This document shows, piece after piece, positions 18,879-28,150 of a DNA stretch of 64,000 bases. Source of the DNA: Aliikangiella marina (lineage in GTDB: Bacteria; Pseudomonadota; Gammaproteobacteria; Enterobacterales; Kangiellaceae); NCBI RefSeq assembly GCF_007004765.1, contig NZ_VIKR01000001.1:1054001-1118000 (forward strand). The letters run 5' to 3'. The notes beneath the pieces were generated by a model that made no database searches, had not been told where the DNA came from, and worked only from the letters and a program-made list of their open reading frames with translations. The position numbers and the translations under genes were made by a program. The first letter of the stretch is position 1. Every line of letters begins with the position of its first letter.

Positions 18879-19197
18879 CTCGTATGTTGAAAGCTTAAAT
18901 TGTTTAAGTCGAGCTTAAGTAAACCATAAATCTAAATAGGGGATTACGTTTGTGATCCCGTGACTCGATAAATACTTTGGTTTAGGCTTTCGCATTTAGA
19001 CTGTCTAGTTTGTGAGTATGCTTTTAGACTGTCTAGTGTGTGAGCTCGTATGTTGAAAGCTGAAATTGGTTAAGTCGAGCTTAAGTACACCATAAATCTT
19101 AATAGGAAATTACAGTTGTGATCCCGTAACTCGATAAATACTTTGGTTTAGGCTTTCGCATCCAGACTGTCTAATTAGTATGCTATTAGACCGTCTA
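18879..19197. repeat. Two 140-base direct repeats carrying RAYT-type palindromes
   Basis: A unit beginning CTCGTATGTTGAAAGCT at 18879 and ending after a palindrome near 19019 is repeated, at roughly 90% identity by eye, from 19045 to about 19179. Both contain TCGATAAATACTTTGG and end in a TAGACTGTCTA-like palindrome (18997-19007; CAGAC variant at 19163-19173). Further perfect palindromes are at 19025-19035 and 19187-19197. No coding potential is seen. It lies between the RNase J-like gene and the lipoprotein at 19727. Confidence 0.8.
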
Positions 19198-19726
19198 GTT
19201 TGTGAGTCAGAATGTTAAGGTTGGAGGTTAAGAAGGTGCTCTAAATATCTGAATTATAGGCATATACAGCTCGTTATGCTGACTTTCTTATTGATTTGTC
19301 TTTTTTGAATTCGCTGTTTTAATGTTGCCATTGCTTTTCGCGGTTAGTAGAAACACGGTTAATATCGCTTGGAATAAGACCTATTTTCTGAGTTTGGCGA
19401 TATGGTCAGATATATCTAGAAAGAAGATTTCTGGCAGATTGTTTAATTGATTAATATTACATATCAGTGATATTTGGCTAAGATCATTGTGTGCTCCTTT
19501 GTATTCTCCATGCATCGTCTTACACTAACTCCATGCAGCCTTGAAAGGAAACTTGGCGCAGTCTATGAATTCCTCACATCATTTGCGAATGATGCATATT
19601 TTCTTCCAAGCTTGCTTAAGCGGGTCGAGCGCTTCTGATGCGCTTGTCAAATTTACTGTTAATTTTGCGCTACATGCAAAATCAAGCTAAACGACCCTTC
19701 TGTTTTCGTTAAAAGCGGAGCTTCAA
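19198..19726. other. Intergenic region without recognised content
   Basis: About 530 bases of AT-rich DNA between the repeat cluster and the lipoprotein gene. No gene or structured RNA is supported. The last 100 bases must hold the promoter of the lipoprotein gene. Confidence 0.45.
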
Positions 19727-20146
19727 ATGAAAATTCTTACAGTGAAATCTATCTTGGTTGGCTTCTTCGCTCTAGTTTTCCTAATGACTGGTTGCGGTAG
19801 TAGCAAAGTAGAAACCACGCGAATCGATTGTGAACTGAACGATATCAAGATTACCCATGACCTAGTCGGCACCGTATCGACTATCGACACGGTCACTGGA
19901 ACAATCACCATTAAATGCGACGACTCGCCTGTCGAAGGGGTAACTATCTCTGGCAGTGCTGGCTGGTGGAATTTAGTGTCTGTTGGGCCGTCTAATTCAG
20001 TTGGCGTTATACGAGTGGATAAACCGGCCGAATCACTCGGACATGATGACATTGGGACCAATAAAACGGTTTCGATTATCGTTAATGCTTACAGCTCTGG
20101 CAGTGAGAGTTCACGAGCATTTCCGATTACAATTCCGATTAGTTAA
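19727..20146 (+). CDS. Small hypothetical lipoprotein
   Basis: The 139-residue product starts with a type II signal peptide and lipobox (FLMTGCG). The mature part is strand-rich, low in Lys/Arg, with two Cys after the lipid Cys (IDCELND and TIKCDDS) that could form a disulphide; it looks like a small immunoglobulin-like or beta-sandwich domain. I do not recognise the family. The opposite-strand frame over the same bases is a shadow. It converges on the propeller gene with 17 bases between stops. Confidence 0.65.
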   Translation: MKILTVKSILVGFFALVFLMTGCGSSKVETTRIDCELNDIKITHDLVGTVSTIDTVTGTITIKCDDSPVEGVTISGSAGWWNLVSVGPSNSVGVIRVDKPAESLGHDDIGTNKTVSIIVNAYSSGSESSRAFPITIPIS

Positions 20147-20163
20147 ACGTTACTTGTCACGGG

Positions 20164-21045
20164 TTAATTAACAGTAAAAACAGTTAAGCTTCCCCCAACT
20201 TGGGGGACAAATAGCTGTTTAGAACCGATGTCGTAATGAATATCGATTCCTTCAATTGCATCCTGCGATAATGGTAAGGTAGTTCCTTGTGCGTTGATAT
20301 GCCAAATACGAGAGTCGTCAATCACAGTTACAAAATAACCGCCTTTACCATCGTGCGTTATGCCATCAAAGTCGACAAGGTTTGCAGAAGGTCTTTGGGA
20401 TTTATCGTTGTCAATTAAAGAGCCATCTTCGAGGGAGAAGCGATTCCAAAATTGACCACCGTGTATTAAGGTTTCCTTATCAACCAATAGCCCGTTTGCT
20501 TTCAACAATCGTTTTTGATCATCGATAAACACAACCAGCTTTTCGTCTCGCAATTGGTAAATCTTGCGACTCTGACTACCCGAAACAAAGATGTCACCCT
20601 TTTTCGAAATTGCCACATCATTCAAAACCGGTTTCAGGTCACTCTTTGGTGTAGTATACCGATTGATTATCTTTTCAGTTTGCAAGTCAATCTCAATCAG
20701 GCTGTCCATGTCCACGGCGTAGAGTTTATCCTGATAAATTGCTAGACCGGTAGGGCTGTTTAGTGCCGAAATCCACTTAAAATCTAAAATTTCTCCTTCG
20801 TGACTAACTTTAGAAATAAATCCACTGCCATCTTTTGCGTACTTAACGATATTTGAAACATAGATCGTTTTATCTTTGGGGTAGTAGGTCGCTGACTCTG
20901 GTAAAAGAAAAGCATTTTTGATAGTCCAAAGTTGATCTATTTTACTAGTCTCGAATGCATTTACCATGCTGTTCAGCACTGTGTTATTCAGCAGTAAAAC
21001 TACTGACGTCAAAAGTACTCTTATTGGTCTTAAAAATAAAATCAA
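20164..21045 (-). CDS. Secreted SMP-30/gluconolactonase-like propeller protein
   Basis: The 293-residue protein has a signal peptide (first 30 or so residues) and a beta-propeller of the SMP-30/NHL type: LLPESATYYPKDKTIYVSN, SPTGLAIYQDKLYAVDMDSL, LNDVAISKKGDIFVSGS, FDGITHDGKGGYFVTV, and a last blade ending in LFVPQVGGSLTVF. The start is a TTG at 21045; a stop lies four codons upstream and no ATG precedes the signal peptide, so TTG is required. Relatives are lactonases or sugar-acid enzymes; substrate unknown. It is a second propeller of this kind in the window (the other at 3003). Confidence 0.78.
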   Translation of the reverse strand: MILFLRPIRVLLTSVVLLLNNTVLNSMVNAFETSKIDQLWTIKNAFLLPESATYYPKDKTIYVSNIVKYAKDGSGFISKVSHEGEILDFKWISALNSPTGLAIYQDKLYAVDMDSLIEIDLQTEKIINRYTTPKSDLKPVLNDVAISKKGDIFVSGSQSRKIYQLRDEKLVVFIDDQKRLLKANGLLVDKETLIHGGQFWNRFSLEDGSLIDNDKSQRPSANLVDFDGITHDGKGGYFVTVIDDSRIWHINAQGTTLPLSQDAIEGIDIHYDIGSKQLFVPQVGGSLTVFTVN

Positions 21046-21271
21046 TTTTGTTCTCTATTCAATAGCTCATAAGACAAATATACTCGAAAAAACAGCTTAA
21101 AAGGAGTGCAATTGCAACTCGCTTCAAAGTCGCGCTTGACCCAATCGTTTATTGAGATATTTTAAAACCTATCGTATCGCCTATTCAAATTTTGTTGAAT
21201 TACATCTGATAACCAACAATAATCAATTAATACTAAAGATGGTACTAGCAAAATTCAAAGGAAGAATACTC

Positions 21272-21742
21272 ATGCAATTGTCAGAAAAACTCTCTCCTCA
21301 TTTTACATTACGCGAATTGATTCGATCTGATACTGCGGCAAGGAAAGGCATTGACAACTCGCCACCACCTGAACTTGTACCAAAATTAAAGCGCTTATGT
21401 GTTGAAGTCCTTGAGCCAATCCGCACACATTATAATGTTCCTTTTAGCCCTAATAGTGGTTATCGAAGTAAAGCGCTTAACGACGCTATCGGCGGTTCTG
21501 CGAGGTCTCAACATTGCCTGGCCGAAGCGGTTGATATTGAAGTTATCGGTATTAGCAATTATGAACTTGCCAATTGGATTCGTCGTAATCTAGCTTTTGA
21601 CCAACTGATTCTCGAGTGTTATCAACCAGGTGATCCAGCTTCCGGTTGGGTACATGTGAGCATAAAAGACAATGATCAAGCGTATCGAGGTAAGGTATTA
21701 ACTTATTCGGACAAGAAATATCATGACGGATTAATTGCATAA
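21272..21742 (+). CDS. Peptidase M15 family (D-Ala-D-Ala carboxypeptidase-like)
   Basis: The 156-residue protein has the M15A zinc ligands: SQHCLAEAVDIEV gives His81 and Asp88, and WVHVS gives His128. The start LSPHFTLRELIRS and NSGYRSKALN are also typical. These enzymes cut peptidoglycan peptide bonds and are common as phage endolysins. I chose the ATG at 21272 because AAAGGAAG lies upstream and the family starts here; a longer frame from 21152 adds an unlikely 40 residues. There is no signal peptide, as in phage endolysins that depend on a holin. A multispan membrane protein follows 90 bases on. Confidence 0.85.
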   Translation: MQLSEKLSPHFTLRELIRSDTAARKGIDNSPPPELVPKLKRLCVEVLEPIRTHYNVPFSPNSGYRSKALNDAIGGSARSQHCLAEAVDIEVIGISNYELANWIRRNLAFDQLILECYQPGDPASGWVHVSIKDNDQAYRGKVLTYSDKKYHDGLIA

Positions 21743-21832
21743 GATTTAGTTTTGCAATCCAAAAATTAAAATATTTTTGTGCTAAGCACCAAAAAACTAG
21801 ACAACAATAATTTCCAATAGAGGGGCAAGCTT

Positions 21833-22555
21833 ATGTCAAAGAAATATACCTATATCAAACAGGGGCTCAAGGACGATGGGTTTAACCCGAAAGTTTGGTG
21901 GTTTGTGTTAGTGGTTGTTTCTCTACTTGGATCATCGCTTTACGTAATTGATAACTTTACTGTGGTCGACGTAAATGCTGAACTTACCTCTGTCGGCGGC
22001 GATGTATTTCTAAAGTATTTTTTCATTGTCGTCGCAGTTGAGCGCGCCGCGGCAGTTTTTGTTGGAATCTCTCGTAGCCAAAATACAGTTGATTGGGCGT
22101 TACGCATCAAGCGGATCAGTGAAGTTTTAGCGAAAGAAAATCCGAGTAAATCGATTCTGCGCCAAGTATATACCCGAGAGCATCGACTTGTGGCTACGCT
22201 TGAACAAGCCGAAATAATCGGGCAAATTACTAGCGTATCAGAAGATGCAGATGAACAAGATTATTTAGGATACTTAACCTCTGCGAAACATGCTTATGAG
22301 TTTCAAAAAGGCAGTTTTGATTCAATTACAAAGCTTTATGTCAGCCGAATCGTTTTCTTTGCTGGGATTGTTCTTGCTACGCTAGGACTGAGTGTTTTTG
22401 GAGACTTATTTTCGACGATAGTCTTAGAGTCCAAAGTACAAACTTGGTTTTTGCGCGTTTCTGACATTTTAATCACCGGTGGACTACTTGGCGGTGGCAG
22501 TGCCGGACTCAATGCAATGGCAACAAAAATGTCAGATTTTCTCAACAAGAATTAA
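21833..22555 (+). CDS. Hypothetical multispan membrane protein
   Basis: The 240-residue protein has a membrane segment at about residues 22-42, a second at about 60-80, a charged cytosolic-type middle, a third segment (VSRIVFFAGIVLATLGLSVF) and a Gly-rich last segment ILITGGLLGGGSAGLNAMATKMSDF. I do not recognise the family; the Gly-rich end recalls end segments of membrane proteins found next to M15 peptidases. Placed right after an M15 peptidase without signal peptide, it could help export or activate it. AGAGGGGC precedes the ATG by a few bases. Confidence 0.7.
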   Translation: MSKKYTYIKQGLKDDGFNPKVWWFVLVVVSLLGSSLYVIDNFTVVDVNAELTSVGGDVFLKYFFIVVAVERAAAVFVGISRSQNTVDWALRIKRISEVLAKENPSKSILRQVYTREHRLVATLEQAEIIGQITSVSEDADEQDYLGYLTSAKHAYEFQKGSFDSITKLYVSRIVFFAGIVLATLGLSVFGDLFSTIVLESKVQTWFLRVSDILITGGLLGGGSAGLNAMATKMSDFLNKN

Positions 22556-22653
22556 CCAAATAAGTCAGTTTTAAGTTGCGAAAAATTAAATTACCTAGAT
22601 GCAGGCAATGTCTAAATTGCACATTGCCTGACGTAAGGGGTTGCAAGGAGTAG

Positions 22654-24333
22654 TTATTTTAAGGGTTGATAATTATCAAGTATTTTATTGATATCAGTTT
22701 TATCGCCAGTCATTTGCCAGTGTCCTAAGGCAATTGGAATACTACCAACTCGGTTGAGCTCATCCATAAAATCTTTTAATACGAACGGATGACCTTGCTC
22801 TTCTTTTACTTTGCTATAATGAGCCATTGTTTTCTCCAACAAATATTTCCCTGTGATATAGCTGGTTCCGTAACCAGGTTGACGAAGATAAAGATGTTGC
22901 TCAAAAATAAGCAAGTCCGGTTCGGTTTTCATCCAGCCTCTTGGAGTCCAGTCTGAGTGAATTTTTCCAGCATTTTCCATAGTCATATCATTTGAATGAG
23001 CATAAAGTGAACCGAGTCCTCGAGCGGCTCTTTGTGCAAGCATAATCCAAACTAACTCTCTTACTCTTGGTGAATCGTCATACAACCCTGCGTGCATGAA
23101 AATTTCTTCAACAGCAGTTGCCGTACCTTCATTACGACTATCAAAAATATTGTAAAGCAGTGGTTCTCTGCGAATCTGACTTTTATTGGGCGACTTTTCC
23201 ATTCTTGCTAATTCAAACCAATGATAAAAATGGGAGTAGAGCGGTCTTGGGTCATAATGAGATGCGATGTAAAAGAAATGTCGAGTCTTTTTAGGAACAA
23301 ACTGGCCCATATGTTCTCGTAGTGCAGGCTCGAAGTAATCCGCGACTGTCACAATGTCTTGCTGAGATAAAAAATTCATAAATGACTGGACGCTTTTTTC
23401 TGCTAACGCATTATATTCTTCTGGCGACTCCGCGGATTTAAGGGGGGCAAGATTTCGATTTCGATGCTCTTCTAGTTTGAGTGATGACCAGCTGCGATCT
23501 AATTCTCGCTGCAATAACCGCACTTCATCTTGCCAGTTTAACGGCACTAGGTGAACATTATTCAGGTACCAGGTATAATGAGCTTTACCAAGTCCCGATG
23601 GACCTGTTTTATTTTTGGCTTGGGCTTCAAGCCAAGTCGCAAATTCTTGTGTTGATTGAATAGCTTTATCGATTGCACTACTAAGTGGTTTTGAAGACTG
23701 ACCATTTAACTCTTTTTTTAGTTTCAGTAATACTTGATGCTGAGTCTTAATATCTCGAATCCCAGCAATCCAAAGCTCTTTTGCGTTGCCCACAAGATTT
23801 GTTTTTGCTTGTTCGTTCAATGCCGGAATAACTTTAAGGTCGTCAGTGAGCCTCTTTTGCTCACTTGAACCTAATGGAAATTGATAGGTCCATAACTCAG
23901 TTACAGCATGATGGGTAGGTCCCTCATGAGCAGGGACATCACTCTTATAGGTCCAAACCGATTTATAAAAAGCTGGATCTCGCGCCCAAGGTTTTAGTAT
24001 TTTTTGATTAAACTCATAGCCGTTTAGCTCTGCCCATAGAATCATCCAGTCAACTTGCTGGGCAATAGTTAACGTCGATTGGTCGATTGCTTTAAGCCTT
24101 TTTCTCAAAGCTTTAAAGTTTGAAAGTCGCTGTCTAAAAGTTCTTTCTCGATAGTCCGGGGCGCCATTGTAAAGTGGTGGTGACTCAAACTCTCGCCAGT
24201 CCCTAAATAGGTTTTCAAGTGCAAGGTACTGTTCGTTAGCGCGCACTTGTATGCTAGAAACTAATAAATTGAACAGTAGTATCGTTAAAAGGCTAAAGGT
24301 GACTCGCGCGAACATTTTTAATCCTCTATACAA
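22654..24333 (-). CDS. DUF885 family secreted protein
   Basis: The 559-residue protein starts with a signal peptide and fits the DUF885 family, a group distantly like zinc peptidases. Visible features are an [19 protein letters not shown] segment, [17 protein letters not shown], an [19 protein letters not shown]-like stretch (here [19 protein letters not shown]) and [17 protein letters not shown] near the C-terminus. Some members carry HExxH-like sites; here the site reads EEIFMH, so a classical HExxH is not seen. It probably acts in the periplasm or outside. A 42-base gap separates it from the DUF2238 gene upstream on the same strand, so they may be one operon. Confidence 0.85.
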   Translation of the reverse strand: MYRGLKMFARVTFSLLTILLFNLLVSSIQVRANEQYLALENLFRDWREFESPPLYNGAPDYRERTFRQRLSNFKALRKRLKAIDQSTLTIAQQVDWMILWAELNGYEFNQKILKPWARDPAFYKSVWTYKSDVPAHEGPTHHAVTELWTYQFPLGSSEQKRLTDDLKVIPALNEQAKTNLVGNAKELWIAGIRDIKTQHQVLLKLKKELNGQSSKPLSSAIDKAIQSTQEFATWLEAQAKNKTGPSGLGKAHYTWYLNNVHLVPLNWQDEVRLLQRELDRSWSSLKLEEHRNRNLAPLKSAESPEEYNALAEKSVQSFMNFLSQQDIVTVADYFEPALREHMGQFVPKKTRHFFYIASHYDPRPLYSHFYHWFELARMEKSPNKSQIRREPLLYNIFDSRNEGTATAVEEIFMHAGLYDDSPRVRELVWIMLAQRAARGLGSLYAHSNDMTMENAGKIHSDWTPRGWMKTEPDLLIFEQHLYLRQPGYGTSYITGKYLLEKTMAHYSKVKEEQGHPFVLKDFMDELNRVGSIPIALGHWQMTGDKTDINKILDNYQPLK

Positions 24334-24375
24334 GGTTGTTTTTTGATTTTTATGTAGTTCTAATGGTAACTTTAA

Positions 24376-25107
24376 CTAGTTGTCTTTTGAAGACGAACCT
24401 TCAACTAACATTTCTTCAATTTTATCTTCCCCAAGTGGCTCATGATATTTTACTGAAAGGCTCTTGTCCCACTCTTCGTCAAAGTTCTTTTGTAATCTTA
24501 AATTGATTATTAAAGTCACTAACATCGCAATTGCAGCCCCTAAACTAGCAAGCGCCATATCTTTATGTGCATCCCAAATATCGCCTTGCGTTCCCAAATA
24601 AGCGGCACCTAAGTCTCCACCGACAATTTCAGCTGCGGCCCATTCGAATAGTTCGAATACCATCGATGATGCCATGGTGAGTTCGAGGGGAAAAAAATAC
24701 CCCCAAAATCCTTTTGTATCTGCAATTCGATAGTAGAGTTCTCTAATCGGGTATGCCAGGAATAACCCATAAATAAAATGAACAACACGATCATAGTTAT
24801 TACGCTCCCAACCGAAAAGTTCATCAACGCTAAATCCGAAATAGGTTGAAAAGAATTTATCGTAAGGAACCATTGCATAGGTATAGTGAGCACCAATCTC
24901 ATGAAGTACTAAGAAAAGAAAAATTAAAGTATAAGATACACGCGAAAATGGAAATCTACGGTAAGTTGTAGCGAGTATTAAGACGGCGACAAAAACAAGT
25001 AAATTTTCTAAGAGCCAATCCTGCCTATTGTGAGGCTCGATAGCTAATGCGATAAATAACGCAATAAAAATAACAGATAAAACTGCAAAAAAGCGACTGT
25101 GAACCAT
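24376..25107 (-). CDS. DUF2238 (YjdF-like) membrane protein
   Basis: This 243-residue protein has about six membrane segments. Its family marks are FFSTYFGFSVDELFGWERNNYDRVVHFIYGLFLAYPIREL in the middle, and FELFEWAAAEIVGGDLGAAYLGTQGDIWDAHKDM with several acidic residues, both typical of DUF2238. The function of this family is unknown. I use the ATG at 25107, with GGGA upstream; a TTG at 25125 would add six residues. It lies upstream of DUF885 on the same strand. Confidence 0.82.
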   Translation of the reverse strand: MVHSRFFAVLSVIFIALFIALAIEPHNRQDWLLENLLVFVAVLILATTYRRFPFSRVSYTLIFLFLVLHEIGAHYTYAMVPYDKFFSTYFGFSVDELFGWERNNYDRVVHFIYGLFLAYPIRELYYRIADTKGFWGYFFPLELTMASSMVFELFEWAAAEIVGGDLGAAYLGTQGDIWDAHKDMALASLGAAIAMLVTLIINLRLQKNFDEEWDKSLSVKYHEPLGEDKIEEMLVEGSSSKDN

Positions 25108-25269
25108 AATGCATCCCGCAAACAAAAATGGAAATCTAATTAATTGCCTTCAGTGACTATTATCCATGAATTTTTATGCACTGAAATATTTGTACTCTAC
25201 TGCTTGTTGTAAATTGTTATAAAGTTGTAGTTAAAATTTTTCTTTAGAGTAGAGCAGAGCAGAAAAGCT

Positions 25270-25297
25270 CAGCTATGCGCCAATATTAGCATAGCTG
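25270..25297. other. 9-bp stem hairpin in intergenic region
   Basis: CAGCTATGC (25270-25278) and GCATAGCTG (25289-25297) form a perfect 9-bp stem with a 10-base loop. No U run follows, so it is not a standard terminator. It lies in the 321-base spacer (25108-25428) between DUF2238 and DUF1643; nothing else is recognisable there. It might be an operator or an untranslated leader structure. Confidence 0.4.
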
Positions 25298-25428
25298 TAG
25301 GTTTAATTGCAGCGAAGTTTAGGTAACCCAAGCGGCATACTATTGAGTTAAATTGACTTAGATTTCATCTTTCGATTTTCATCTACAGAAGGCTTTACGA
25401 AAGAAGTTTAATCGTCTAAATTAAGTTC

Positions 25429-25944
25429 GTGAATGCTATTGATTGCCAAATTAAAACTGCTAAGTTCAGCGGTTGTGGTCGCTATCGTTATTGGCTTACC
25501 CGACCAACAGATGACCTCTTTACAGCTTTACCTCCCGTTGCGTTCATCATGCTAAACCCCTCAACCGCTGATATAGAAAATGATGATCCGACTATTAGGC
25601 GTTGCATCAACTTCGCTACAAGCTGGGGGGCTTCGGGTCTTGTTGTAGCCAACCTCTACGCCTATAGAACACCAAAGCCAATCGCCTTACTAAAAGCACC
25701 GGACCCTGTGGGGCCGCGAAATTCTTTTTGGTTGAGCTACATATTGGATAATTTCAAAACGGTTGTTTGTGGATGGGGGGAACATGCAAAAATACAACAA
25801 GTTGACTCTTTTACTGAGATGTCGTGTCGTTCCAGGAGGAAGCTTATGTGCCTAGGAATCAATAAAAGTGGAATGCCTAAGCATCCTCTCTATGTAAAAG
25901 CGACTCAAAAACCAAGTCTATGGTTAAACATCAAGAAGGGTTAG
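25429..25944 (+). CDS. DUF1643 family protein
   Basis: The 171-residue protein has the clear DUF1643 pattern: FSGCGRYRYWLTR near the start, FIMLNPSTADIENDDPTIRRC, a following GASGLVVANLYAYRTPKP, and VVCGWGEHAK. Biochemical function is unknown; members are frequent beside mobile and restriction-like genes. The start is GTG at 25429; the ATG nearby is out of frame. A HipBA pair follows after 210 bases. Confidence 0.88.
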   Translation: MNAIDCQIKTAKFSGCGRYRYWLTRPTDDLFTALPPVAFIMLNPSTADIENDDPTIRRCINFATSWGASGLVVANLYAYRTPKPIALLKAPDPVGPRNSFWLSYILDNFKTVVCGWGEHAKIQQVDSFTEMSCRSRRKLMCLGINKSGMPKHPLYVKATQKPSLWLNIKKG

Positions 25945-26055
25945 AGTGATTTATAATGTAAATAAAAACGCGCAAAAAGAAGCAAAATAGCCAATAATGG
26001 TAATAATAATATACATAAAACAGTTTTATTGATATTTTCTATAAAGTATAGTAAT

Positions 26056-26106
26056 TTGTACATTAGAGTACAATAATTTGATTATATGTATATTTATCTA
26101 TACATA
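26056..26106. promoter_or_regulatory. Two inverted repeats, probable HipB operators
   Basis: TTGTAC (26056-26061) and GTACAA (26068-26073) form a perfect 6-bp inverted repeat with a 6-base spacer. TATGTATA (26085-26092) and TATACATA (26099-26106) form a perfect 8-bp inverted repeat, also with a 6-base spacer. Both lie within 100 bases upstream of the antitoxin start, where HipB proteins bind to repress their own operon. The identical spacer length supports a shared binding mode; this is inference. Confidence 0.55.
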
Positions 26107-26154
26107 AATGATGTTTTGTTGATTCAAGTAGCTCTTTGACGTGGATTTTATCTA

Positions 26155-26493
26155 ATGAATTATCAAAAAATGACAGATTTTGCGGTTGCAAAAGATTTGG
26201 GGAAACGTCTCGAGCAACTCCGACTCGAAAAAAATTTAACCCAGCAATACATGGCAGATCAAATAGGTTTGTCCCGATTGAGTTATCGTAAGTTAGAGTC
26301 TGGAGAAGCTAAACTCGTCAATTTTATCGCAGCTCTGCGTGTGTTAGGGAATGTCAGTGCTCTAGATGCTGTCATACCGGAATCTGTTTTTAGCCCAATG
26401 GAACTTTTAAAGCTAAAAGGAAAGCCGCGGAAACGGGCTAGTAAACCTAGAAGCAATGAAAAGTCGGCATCGCCCGACGAGCTCGAGTGGTGA
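26155..26493 (+). CDS. hipB: HipB-like antitoxin (XRE helix-turn-helix)
   Basis: The 112-residue protein has an XRE-type HTH in its first half (LGKRLEQLRLEKNLTQQYMADQIGLSRLSYRKLESGEA) and a basic, Pro/Lys-rich C-terminal tail ending in DELEW, as in HipB-like antitoxins. It would bind the kinase toxin and repress the operon through the inverted repeats upstream. The HipA gene begins 49 bases after its stop. A second ATG lies five codons in. The pair assignment is firm. Confidence 0.85.
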   Translation: MNYQKMTDFAVAKDLGKRLEQLRLEKNLTQQYMADQIGLSRLSYRKLESGEAKLVNFIAALRVLGNVSALDAVIPESVFSPMELLKLKGKPRKRASKPRSNEKSASPDELEW

Positions 26494-26542
26494 AGCAGCT
26501 ACCTACAAAAAACTTTTTACCAGAAGAACGAGAGTATCTTAA

Positions 26543-27865
26543 ATGGAAAACATAGCAGAAGTTAAACTTTGGGGAGACCAAGTCGGCGCTTTAGCCTATG
26601 ATCCTTCTTCTGGATTAACTACTTTTGAGTATTCTCCGGTTTGGCGCAAAAAAAGCATTCAAATTTCGCCAATTCACATGCCATTGTCAGCACAAAAATA
26701 TCAATTTCCAGAGTTATCTTATGAGACTTACAAAGGGTTACCTGCAATATTCGCTGACGCGTTGCCTGATGATTTCGGCAACGCGGTAATAAACGCCTGG
26801 TTAGCCCGTCAAGGAAGAGATCCCGCGTCGTTTACATCGGTCGAAAGATTGCTTTATACCGGTTCTCGAGGGATGGGGGCGTTAGAGTTTGCCCCAGCAA
26901 TAAGAGACCAAAAGAAAGATACGCCGCCTTTGGAAATTGATTCCTTGGTAAATGTGGCTCAACAAGTTCTCGATGAAAGGGCACAAGCTAATCAAAAAAT
27001 AAACCAATTAGACAGTCAAGAAAACGACTTGAGCGCAATTTTACAAGTCGGCACATCAGCCGGCGGTGCTCGTGCAAAAGCTATTGTCGCTGTTAACGCC
27101 GACCGAACAGAAATTCGTTCGGGGCAAGTTGATGCTGGCCAGGGATTTGAGCATTATTTATTAAAACTAGATGGTGTCGAGGAACATAAGACTTCTAGCG
27201 AAACATTCGGCGATCCACAAGGATTTGGACGGATGGAATATGCTTATTATCTAATGGCAAAAGATGCCGGCCTCAATATGTCACATTGTGAACTGCTAGT
27301 TGAAGGCAAGCGAGCTCACTTTTTAACTAAGCGGTTCGACCGAATAGGTAACAAAAAACTTCACTATGCCTCCTTGTGCGCAATGGATCATGCTGATTAT
27401 AAGAAGCCTGGAATCTATAGTTATGAGCAACTATTGATGGTCGCTCGTCAATTAAGCTTACCTCGACAGGATGCGGTGGAAATTTTTAGGCGCATGGTAT
27501 TCAATATTGTTGCAAGAAATCACGACGACCACCCGAAAAACTTCGGTTTCTTGCTGGCTCCGGGCTCCTCACAGTGGCGATTATCACCTGCGTTTGACGT
27601 CGCTTTCAGTTACAAACCAGACTCACCTTGGGTCAATAGTCATCAACTCACGTTAAACGCAAAGCGAGATAACTTTAACCGAGACGATTTGATACAGTTT
27701 TCTAATTTAATCAATAACTTCCGTGAATCGCCTAAGGTGATTTCTCAGGTCGTTGAAGCTGTAGAAAATTGGCCATTCTATGCAAAAAAAGCCCAGGTCT
27801 TTCCCCAGTTAACAGATACAGTAGCTAGTAATCTGAGAGTCGGTAACGGCTTTCATTGGATTTAA
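26543..27865 (+). CDS. hipA: HipA-like serine/threonine kinase toxin
   Basis: The 440-residue protein has the HipA pattern: an N-terminal subdomain with ALPDDFGNAVINAWL and GSRGMGALEF, the kinase lobe with TSAGGARAKAIVAVN and EHYLLKLDGVEEHK, FLTKRFDR, and the catalytic NIVARNHDDHPKNFGFLL followed by LSPAFDVAFSYKPD. E. coli HipA phosphorylates glutamyl-tRNA synthetase and causes persistence; the target here is unknown. Catalytic Asp and metal-binding residues look intact. RAYT-type palindromes follow directly downstream. Confidence 0.92.
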   Translation: MENIAEVKLWGDQVGALAYDPSSGLTTFEYSPVWRKKSIQISPIHMPLSAQKYQFPELSYETYKGLPAIFADALPDDFGNAVINAWLARQGRDPASFTSVERLLYTGSRGMGALEFAPAIRDQKKDTPPLEIDSLVNVAQQVLDERAQANQKINQLDSQENDLSAILQVGTSAGGARAKAIVAVNADRTEIRSGQVDAGQGFEHYLLKLDGVEEHKTSSETFGDPQGFGRMEYAYYLMAKDAGLNMSHCELLVEGKRAHFLTKRFDRIGNKKLHYASLCAMDHADYKKPGIYSYEQLLMVARQLSLPRQDAVEIFRRMVFNIVARNHDDHPKNFGFLLAPGSSQWRLSPAFDVAFSYKPDSPWVNSHQLTLNAKRDNFNRDDLIQFSNLINNFRESPKVISQVVEAVENWPFYAKKAQVFPQLTDTVASNLRVGNGFHWI

Positions 27866-27906
27866 AAGAGTCGTCGGATAGCAGTAAGCTCATCCATTTT
27901 ATTAAT

Positions 27907-28004
27907 CAGACTGTCTAGTAGCTTTATCCAATTAATCAGACTGTCTAATGAAACAGGAGGCAGAGTCGAATCTGAGAATGAGAAGTTACGAATTAGACTG
28001 TCTA
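27907..28004. repeat. Three RAYT-type palindromes downstream of hipA
   Basis: Copies lie at 27907-27917 and 27937-27947 (both CAGACTGTCTA, first base changed) and 27994-28004 (perfect TAGACTGTCTA, which extends to a 15-base palindrome at 27992-28006). The first two are in a longer repeat ATTAATCAGACTGTCTA. They fill the 285-base gap between hipA and the HAD phosphatase. This matches the pattern of REP-like elements scattered from the RAYT. Confidence 0.75.
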
Positions 28005-28150
28005 ATAAATTCGGTCTAATAAATTCAGTTTAAGAGATTTAAGGTTATCATGTGCATCTCCTGCTCCATTATTGACCCAGTTCGTAATACTAAGGGTAAC
28101 TGCTTCTAGCGCTAGTTATACCAAGTCAAATAAACAGGATAGTAAACAAC

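Noticed and set aside
19723-20061. Minus-strand frame of 112 codons
   Set aside because: Antisense shadow of the lipoprotein gene, which has a proper lipobox.
21774-21796. Hairpin TTTTTGTGC / GCACCAAAAA after the M15 gene
   Set aside because: No U run follows on the plus strand and the stem has a bulge, so it is not a clear terminator.
27007-27015. AATTAGACAGTC inside hipA
   Set aside because: Only a half match to the RAYT palindrome and inside conserved coding sequence, so probably chance.
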